NCBI GenBank assembly: GCA_003224055.1
Contig: QHYE01000054.1
Coordinates: 39,102 to 92,846, forward strand
DNA: 53,745 nt
From: Acidobacteriota bacterium
GTDB lineage: Bacteria > Acidobacteriota > Terriglobia > Acidiferrales > UBA7541
Direction of reading: 5' to 3'
Shown: piece by piece, positions 48,657 to 53,745 of the stretch
How positions within the stretch are numbered: position 1 is the stretch's first letter
Layout of the letters: every line of letters begins with the position of its first letter
Notes under the pieces: model-generated
The model's database searches: none
Seen by the model: the letters and a program-made list of their open reading frames with translations, nothing else
Told to the model about the DNA's origin: nothing
Program-made: the position numbers and the translations under genes

Positions 48657-50284
48657 GGAATAAAATCGTTCTGGGCCAGCAACTCCGCTTTCGTCTTGCT
48701 TTCTCCGCTGGCGAACTGAATTACGCGGTCCAAAATCTCCTCGCCCATTTGCTGGATGGTCTGCTGTCCCGAAATAACGCCGCCCGTGTCGATGTCGATG
48801 ATGTCCGGCATCTTTTGCATGAGCTGCGAGTTCGTGGAGATTTTCACTACTGGCGCGATGGGATTTCCTGTCGGCGTTCCCAGGCCGGTCGTAAACAGAA
48901 CGATGTTCGCTCCCGCACCTACCTGGGCGGTGACGCACTCCACGTCGTTGCCCGGCGTGCATTGGAGATTGAGCCCCGGCTCGGATGAATATTCGGGATA
49001 GTCCAGCACCGCCGTAACCGGAGACGTCCCTCCTTTTTTCGCGGCGCCGGCGGACTTCATCGCATCGGTGATCAATCCGTCCCGGATATTGCCCGGCGAA
49101 GGATTCATGTCGAAACCCGATCGCACTGCTTTCGCTCTAGCGGCATAGTCGCGCATGAGCTGGATGAAGCGGTCGGCTACTGCTTTTTGCGTACTGCGAT
49201 TGATAAGCTCCTGTTCCACGCCGCAAAGCTCGGGAAATTCAGAAAGGATTGTCCTGCCGCCAAGAACGGCGACTAGATCGGAGGTGTGGCCGATCGCCGG
49301 ATTTGCTGAGATTCCAGAGAATCCGTCGGAACCTCCGCATTTCAGTCCAATGGAAAGGTGGGAAAGCGGTGCGGGTCTGCGTTCGCACTTGTTGGCCCCG
49401 ACCAGTCCCAGGAACGTCTTTTGAATCGCCTCGGACAGCATCGTGAATTCCGATCCACTTTGCTGCTGCTCGAATACAAAAAGTGGTTTGGAAAATCTTC
49501 GATCCCGCTTCTTCACTTCCTCCCGGAGTATGGCCACCTGCGAGTTTTGACAACCGAGACTAAGCACCGTCGCGCCGGCGACATTCGGGTGGTGAATGTA
49601 GCCCGCTATCAAACCACACAGATTGTTTGCATCCTCGCGTGTTCCGCCGCAGCCGCCTTCGTGCATCAGAAACTTGATTCCGTCAACGTTTCCAAAAATT
49701 CTCGCGCGCTGACTTTGAGCGCCGCTTCTCGCCGCGCCGGAGCTCCCGATTTCTTCGGCTCCTCCCTCCTGGTACGCGCGCACGAGTTCGGCTACTTGTT
49801 GCCGGTAGATTTGGGGCGGAGCAAAGCCCAATTCTTCTTCAAACGCTTGCTTCAGAACCGAGATGTTCCGGTTTTCGCAGAAAACGAGGGGGACGACGAG
49901 CCAGTAGTTTCGCGTGCCGACCTGGCCGTCGTCCCTGACATATCCCAGGAACGTCTTCTCACGCCAGCACGAGATGTCCGGAGGCGACCAACGATACTCT
50001 TCCGTCTTTTCGTGAAAGGCGGCGGCCTCATGATGCGTATTTCGGGTGGTCACTTTTTCTCCCGTGCCGATCGCCTCCGTTGCTTTGCCGATCAGCACGC
50101 CATACATGACGACAGCACCGCCTGGCGCAATATCATCCGTCACAAACTTATGTTTCGCGGAAACGTCGGTCCTCAAGATGAAGGTCCGGCCTGAAAAATT
50201 AATCTGCTCTCCCTTTTGAAGGTCATTGAGCGCAACGAGCACATTATCTTTCGGATTTAGTTGCAACACTCGGCTTGGCGCCAT
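48632..50284 (-). CDS. UxaA (altronate hydrolase) family dehydratase, probable L-fuconate dehydratase
   Basis: A 550-residue protein with both UxaA parts joined: an N-terminal SAF domain (about 1-95, VLQLNPKDNVLVALNDLQKG) and the large catalytic region (FLGYVRDDGQVGTRNYWLVV, EGGCGGTREDANNLCGLIAG, SIGLKCGGSDGFSGISANPA, DIDTGGVISGQQTI). UxaA enzymes dehydrate altronate with iron. Here its operon mates are fucose genes, and the Campylobacter fucose locus also uses UxaA-type proteins, so L-fuconate dehydration is inferred. It is first in the minus-strand operon UxaA-SDR-SDR-FucP and divergent from FAH-mutarotase-lactonase. No enolase-type L-fuconate dehydratase is present in the window. Confidence 0.87.
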   Translation of the reverse strand: MAPSRVLQLNPKDNVLVALNDLQKGEQINFSGRTFILRTDVSAKHKFVTDDIAPGGAVVMYGVLIGKATEAIGTGEKVTTRNTHHEAAAFHEKTEEYRWSPPDISCWREKTFLGYVRDDGQVGTRNYWLVVPLVFCENRNISVLKQAFEEELGFAPPQIYRQQVAELVRAYQEGGAEEIGSSGAARSGAQSQRARIFGNVDGIKFLMHEGGCGGTREDANNLCGLIAGYIHHPNVAGATVLSLGCQNSQVAILREEVKKRDRRFSKPLFVFEQQQSGSEFTMLSEAIQKTFLGLVGANKCERRPAPLSHLSIGLKCGGSDGFSGISANPAIGHTSDLVAVLGGRTILSEFPELCGVEQELINRSTQKAVADRFIQLMRDYAARAKAVRSGFDMNPSPGNIRDGLITDAMKSAGAAKKGGTSPVTAVLDYPEYSSEPGLNLQCTPGNDVECVTAQVGAGANIVLFTTGLGTPTGNPIAPVVKISTNSQLMQKMPDIIDIDTGGVISGQQTIQQMGEEILDRVIQFASGESKTKAELLAQNDFIPWKRGVSL

Positions 50285-50469
50285 AGTCCGACCCCGCCCG
50301 AATCACTAGCATCCACGGGCCTATCTTCAATTTCATACCATAAAATCTATCATTTGATTTGCCGAATGCTCTTGACTCCCGCCACCGGCCTGAGATTAGC
50401 TAGGCGCCATGCTCTCAGTCCCCGCAGTTCTCCGATTTGATCCGGCGCCAAGTGGCAATCGCCCGGCGC

Positions 50470-50491
50470 GTTCGAAACACGGCAAATTCGC
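50470..50491. promoter_or_regulatory. Motif resembling the dyad upstream of the pentonate dehydratase
   Basis: In the divergent spacer of the two fucose operons, 50477-50491 reads ACACGGCAAATTCGC. It differs by one base from ACACCGCAAATTCGC in the dyad at 38390-38411 (minus strand). The left half is degenerate (GTTCGAA). It ends three bases before the hydrolase ATG. A shared regulator is possible. Confidence 0.3.
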
Positions 50492-50494
50492 CCC

Positions 50495-51376
50495 ATGAAA
50501 CTCATCCGATGCGGTGAACCAGGAAAAGAAAAACCCGGCGTCCTTCGCAATGATGGAACACGCGTGGATGTATCACAATTTGTGCCGGATTACGATGAAC
50601 GTTTTTTTGCTGAAGACGGCCTCCACGCATTACGCCAGTGGCTTGATCGAAATGAATCGACTGCCCCCCGCGTCTCATCCTCAATGCGCTTGGGGCCCCC
50701 GATCTGCCGGCCAAGCAAAATCATCTGCATCGGGCTAAACTACCGCGACCATGCCACCGAGAGCGGGGCGGAAGTACCTCGGGAGCCGGTCCTTTTCATG
50801 AAAGCCACCACATCTCTGGTCGGTCCGAATGATCCCGTTATGATTCCCAAGAGTGCCGAGAAGTTGGATTGGGAGGTGGAGCTGGCCGTAGTAGTTGGGA
50901 AGAAAGCCGCCTACGTAGCAAAGGAGCGGGCTCTTGAGTTCGTTGCCGGCTACGCACTTCACAATGACTATTCCGAGCGGAGCTTTCAGCTCGAGCGCGG
51001 CGGCCAGTGGGTGAAGGGCAAGAGTGCGGATACGTTTGCTCCCATCGGCCCCTTTCTTGCCACTCGCGATGAGGTACCCGAACCCGACCGCCTGGGGATG
51101 TGGTTGAAAGTGAACAACGAGTTCCGGCAAAACAGCAATACTGCAAATATGATCTTCGACGTACCGACCATCGTCAGCTACGTGAGTGAGTTTATGACCC
51201 TGCTCCCAGGAGACGTAATCAGCACGGGAACACCCGCCGGCGTAGGCCTCGGAATGCATCCCCCGCAGTATTTGAAGCCTGGTGATGTCGTGGATCTGGG
51301 CATGGCACGCCTGGGAGAGTCGCAACAGAAAGTCGTTGCCTGGAAATCATTTCACATCGAGGAGCAAACGAAATGA
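50495..51376 (+). CDS. Fumarylacetoacetase-family hydrolase (2,4-diketo-3-deoxy-L-fuconate type)
   Basis: A 293-residue FAH-family protein. IICIGLNYRDHATESGAEVP is the standard opening of the catalytic domain; DWEVELAVVVGK carries the metal-binding Glu residues, and YALHNDYSERSFQLERGGQW and LPGDVISTGTPAGVG complete it. In the Xanthomonas-type fucose pathway such an enzyme splits 2,4-diketo-3-deoxy-L-fuconate into pyruvate and lactate. It is first in the plus-strand operon and overlaps the mutarotase gene by ATGA. The ribosome site is poor (CAAATTCGCCCC before ATG). Confidence 0.88.
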   Translation: MKLIRCGEPGKEKPGVLRNDGTRVDVSQFVPDYDERFFAEDGLHALRQWLDRNESTAPRVSSSMRLGPPICRPSKIICIGLNYRDHATESGAEVPREPVLFMKATTSLVGPNDPVMIPKSAEKLDWEVELAVVVGKKAAYVAKERALEFVAGYALHNDYSERSFQLERGGQWVKGKSADTFAPIGPFLATRDEVPEPDRLGMWLKVNNEFRQNSNTANMIFDVPTIVSYVSEFMTLLPGDVISTGTPAGVGLGMHPPQYLKPGDVVDLGMARLGESQQKVVAWKSFHIEEQTK

Positions 51377-51696
51377 AGCGATACGGCTCCGTAATAAGGG
51401 TGCGACCCGAAGCCATCCCGTCGTACAAGGCCTATCACGCGGCAGCATGGCCCGAGATTCTCGCCACCATTCGGCGAAGTAACATCCGCAACTACTCCAT
51501 CTATTTGAAGGATGATTTGCTGTTCGGCTACTACGAATACCACGGAACCGATTACCAGGCCGATATGGCGAAAATTGCGAGCGATCCGAAAACGCAAGAG
51601 TGGTGGGCCATCATGGAGCCCATGCAGAAGCCTCTCGACACGCGCGCCGAAGGTGAGTGGTGGGCGGCGATGGAGGAAGTCTTTCACACGGATTGA
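51373..51696 (+). CDS. L-rhamnose mutarotase family protein (L-fucose mutarotase candidate)
   Basis: A 107-residue ferredoxin-like-fold protein of the RhaM family. VRPEAIPSYKAYHAAAWPEI with its His, IYLKDDLLFGYYEYHG with the Tyr pair, and the terminal EEVFHTD, whose His is part of the family pattern, are visible. It interconverts sugar anomers, providing the form the dehydrogenase uses. It overlaps the hydrolase gene by ATGA, with the lactonase 6 bp on. In this operon L-fucose is the likely sugar. Confidence 0.9.
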   Translation: MKRYGSVIRVRPEAIPSYKAYHAAAWPEILATIRRSNIRNYSIYLKDDLLFGYYEYHGTDYQADMAKIASDPKTQEWWAIMEPMQKPLDTRAEGEWWAAMEEVFHTD

Positions 51697-51702
51697 AAAT
51701 GC

Positions 51703-52545
51703 ATGAAGATCGTAGATACGCACCAACATCTCTGGGATCTCGATCTTTTTCGCTACGCCTGGCTTGAGCAATTGCCCGTCCTGAATCGCTCTTTCCGCAT
51801 GAACGACTATCGCGACGCAACGAGCGGACTCGCTATCGAAAAGTCAGTGCACCTCGAGGCCGATGTGGACGAGCCGTTTATGCTTGAAGAAACAAGGCAC
51901 CTTCTTCGGCTCGCGGATCGGCCAGACAACCCCCTCGAAGGGGTCGTGGCATGTGGACGTCCGGAGAGCAATGAGTTCAGGACCTACTTGGAAGAGATAT
52001 TGGGTCATCCGAAACTGAAAGGGATTCGCAGGGTTCTGCACACGCAGCACGATGATCTAAGCCAGAGTGAAACATTCATCGAGAATGTTCACAGCTTGGC
52101 TGGCAACGGTCTTTCGTTCGATACTTGCGTCCTGGCCCGCCAACTGCCTCTTGCCATTCGTTTCGTTTCGCGTTGTCCCGATGTGACCTTCATCCTCGAC
52201 CACTGCGGCGTGCCACAGGTGAGGGAGAAAATCCTCGACCCCTGGCGCTCGGACCTCCGCGAAATCGCAAATTTCCCGAATGTCTTTTGCAAGATTTCCG
52301 GGTTGATAGCCTATGCGGATCGCCACCACTGGACCGCGGAAGATCCGCGTCCCTACGTCGATCACGCCGTCGAATGCTTTGGCTGGGATCGCGTGATGTT
52401 CGGGAGTGACTGGCCCGTTTGCACGCTTTCCGCCAGCTATCGCCAGTGGGTCGACGTTCTCCTGTCGCTCACTCGCAGCGCGGGAGAGGCAAACCAGAAG
52501 AAACTCTTCCACGATAATGCCATTCGGGTCTACCGGCTCGCCTGA
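51703..52545 (+). CDS. Amidohydrolase-2 family lactonase (L-fuconolactonase candidate)
   Basis: A 280-residue metal-dependent hydrolase. IVDTHQHLWDLD (H7, H9) is the metal motif, GIRRVLHTQHDD, FILDHCGVPQ and VFCKISGL follow, and FGSDWPVC carries the catalytic Asp. This is the pattern of L-fuconolactonase/L-rhamnonolactonase enzymes of COG3618, which open the lactone made by the sugar dehydrogenase. It is last in the operon FAH-mutarotase-lactonase. Start ATG 51703 lies 6 bp after the mutarotase stop. Confidence 0.9.
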   Translation: MKIVDTHQHLWDLDLFRYAWLEQLPVLNRSFRMNDYRDATSGLAIEKSVHLEADVDEPFMLEETRHLLRLADRPDNPLEGVVACGRPESNEFRTYLEEILGHPKLKGIRRVLHTQHDDLSQSETFIENVHSLAGNGLSFDTCVLARQLPLAIRFVSRCPDVTFILDHCGVPQVREKILDPWRSDLREIANFPNVFCKISGLIAYADRHHWTAEDPRPYVDHAVECFGWDRVMFGSDWPVCTLSASYRQWVDVLLSLTRSAGEANQKKLFHDNAIRVYRLA

Positions 52546-52709
52546 AATGGCGATTCCGCAAACTCGTTGCGAGATCCAAATAGCCCCAAAAAACTCCAAA
52601 AATTATGTCCTTGGTTGCTATAGCCTCTGAGCTCGAGACCTGCAAAAATCGTATGTCTTCCCTGAAAAACACAAAAATCGCCTGGTTTGTTGGGAATTTG
52701 AAACTGAAA

Positions 52710-52797
52710 TGGTCCCGGAGGAGGGGGTCGAACCCACACGGTACTAAGTACCACTGGATTTTGAGTCCAGCGCGTCTGCCAGTTCCGCCACTCCGGG
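52710..52797 (-). tRNA. tRNA-Leu (anticodon CAA)
   Basis: On the minus strand CCCGGAG (52797-52791) pairs with CTCCGGG (52720-52714). The anticodon arm is CTGGA-CTCAAAA-TCCAG, giving CAA, which reads UUG. A long variable arm TGGTAC-TTA-GTACCG marks a class II tRNA. The T arm GTGGG/CCCTC contains one U-U mismatch but TTCGACC is normal. CCA is encoded at 52712-52710. A tyrosine recombinase gene ends 13 bp before its 5' end. Confidence 0.96.
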
Positions 52798-52810
52798 AAA
52801 GTCGTCTAAC

Positions 52811-53743
52811 TCATTGAATGGTTTCATTTTGCACCGTTTTTTCTTGCGAGTCAATTTTCGCAGATTCGACCAAATTAGCTTGTCTATAGCTTAACTGCGA
52901 AGATTCGATCTTTTTCGCTGCGTCCGCCAGATCGCGCTCCGAAGTTATGTTGTACCTATCGAAAACGTTCCGCGTCTTGTGTCCGCTGATTCTCATGCAC
53001 ACCGTTTCAGGGACTCCGCCGCGCACCATATTTCTAACTGCTGAACGGCGAAGATCATGGAAAATTAGGCCGGAGTAAACTAGGCGCTTGCGGCTAGGGC
53101 AATTCTCGCATTCGGCACCCTGCGCTATTGGCTTTGAGCATCCCGCGCAGACCATCTGGCCCAGACCCGCACCGCAGCAGAGCTTGGCCCAAGTTCCCCG
53201 GAAGTCTTGCACGGCGATTCCACTCTCCCGCGTGAATACTGAATCTTCCGCGTTCTTGCCAGCGACGCAAGCGGAAAGTAGCTGCTTTGTTTCTCCGGTT
53301 AGATTGACCTGGCGAGGCTCGCCGTTCTTCGAGGTGCGGAGCCGGATTGTCCCGGCGAACAGGTCAACGTCCGAAACCTTGAGAGTCAGTAGCTCCGCCT
53401 TGCGAAACCCGAATGAGTAGCCCAGGGCCAGCATTGTCCGCATGTAACCGGAGCATTGCGCGGCCAACGCCCTGTACTGCCCCTCTTCGATGAATCCTTG
53501 GCGCGGTTTGCTTTCCGCAAGTCTGTGGAATCGCAACGGCCTTGCAACCTTGCGGGGTTGCGCCTCATAGCCAAGCATGAACGCTCTTTGTAGCAAGCTC
53601 AGTTCCCGGTTGATGCTCCCGTTCGCGGCCCCTTGTTCTAGGCGAGATTCTTTGTAGCGGTCGAGGGTGACGGAGCCAACGTCCTTCGCCAGCATCTTGC
53701 CGAAAGTAGGTTCAAGATGTTTCGTCCAGTTCAATTTCGCCCA
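52811..53743 (-). CDS. Tyrosine recombinase/integrase, N-terminus beyond the window
   Basis: At least 310 residues; the frame continues past the right edge, so the start is not visible. A core-binding helical part (INRELSLLQRAFMLGY) precedes the catalytic domain. The catalytic set is Arg in SFGFRKAELLTL, HDLRR, SGHKTRNVFDRY with the last Tyr as nucleophile, and a Lys in the KNGEPRQVNL hairpin. Between the hairpin and HDLRR is an insert with two CxxC pairs (CAGC and CENC), a likely zinc ribbon. It is encoded next to tRNA-Leu, a common attachment target, so it probably marks an integrative element extending right. Confidence 0.9.
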   Translation of the reverse strand, partial: WAKLNWTKHLEPTFGKMLAKDVGSVTLDRYKESRLEQGAANGSINRELSLLQRAFMLGYEAQPRKVARPLRFHRLAESKPRQGFIEEGQYRALAAQCSGYMRTMLALGYSFGFRKAELLTLKVSDVDLFAGTIRLRTSKNGEPRQVNLTGETKQLLSACVAGKNAEDSVFTRESGIAVQDFRGTWAKLCCGAGLGQMVCAGCSKPIAQGAECENCPSRKRLVYSGLIFHDLRRSAVRNMVRGGVPETVCMRISGHKTRNVFDRYNITSERDLADAAKKIESSQLSYRQANLVESAKIDSQEKTVQNETIQ

Positions 53744-53745
53744 CC

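Noticed and set aside
47835-48962. Longer form of the fucose-operon SDR starting at 48962
   Set aside because: The extra residues are Arg/His-rich and lie within the UxaA-type coding region in another frame; the SDR fold begins after the ATG at 48656.

Overview
The window looks like chromosomal DNA of an acidobacterium (Acidobacteriota). The reasons are two very long TonB-dependent receptors with an N-terminal carboxypeptidase-regulatory-like domain, FG-GAP/UnbV (CRTAC1-type) secreted proteins, many exported TPR proteins, and a dense set of glycosidases and sugar-acid enzymes. Taxonomy is inferred from gene content only.

Layout. (1) 1-5.5 kb: the end of a secreted Ig-like protein, a translationally coupled Old Yellow Enzyme / DapA-family pair, an exported cupin and a LacI-family repressor. 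(2) 6-23.3 kb: a galactoside-type utilisation locus. It holds a TonB receptor, four exported TPR proteins in two divergent pairs, a GH27 alpha-galactosidase, two FG-GAP/UnbV proteins flanking a seven-haem cytochrome c, and a GH97 glycosidase. Four copies of one LacI-type operator (core TAAnCGnTTA) sit in front of the receptor, between the TPR pairs, in front of the GH27 gene and in front of the GH97 gene, so I read this stretch as one LacI regulon. (3) 23.4-30.2 kb: a second cupin, a second TonB receptor with a clear terminator, an ACS-family MFS transporter and an exported metallo-beta-lactamase-fold protein. (4) 30.2-42.2 kb: pentose and sugar-acid genes, namely an SDR and a zinc dehydrogenase, GH51 arabinofuranosidase, a tartrate-dehydrogenase-like enzyme with a divergent MFS carrier, a pentonate dehydratase, a 2-hydroxyacid dehydrogenase, a frameshifted DlgD-like reductase, and a GH27 protein whose nucleophile position is Gly. 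(5) 42.3-52.5 kb: a sorbosone-dehydrogenase/cytochrome fusion and a uronate-isomerase-like protein, then two divergent operons that together spell a non-phosphorylating L-fucose pathway: FucP, L-fucose dehydrogenase, a UxaA-type dehydratase, a 2-keto-3-deoxy-fuconate dehydrogenase candidate, a fumarylacetoacetase-type hydrolase, a mutarotase and a lactonase. (6) 52.7 kb to the end: tRNA-Leu(CAA) and, 13 bp away, a tyrosine recombinase that runs off the window, probably the edge of an integrated element.

The genes fit together as import and trimming of galactose-, arabinose- and fucose-containing glycans followed by oxidative, non-phosphorylating breakdown of the sugars. The least explained part is the TPR / FG-GAP-UnbV / heptahaem-cytochrome group inside the LacI regulon. 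It may be an undescribed cell-surface machinery coupled to galactoside use; this is inference.
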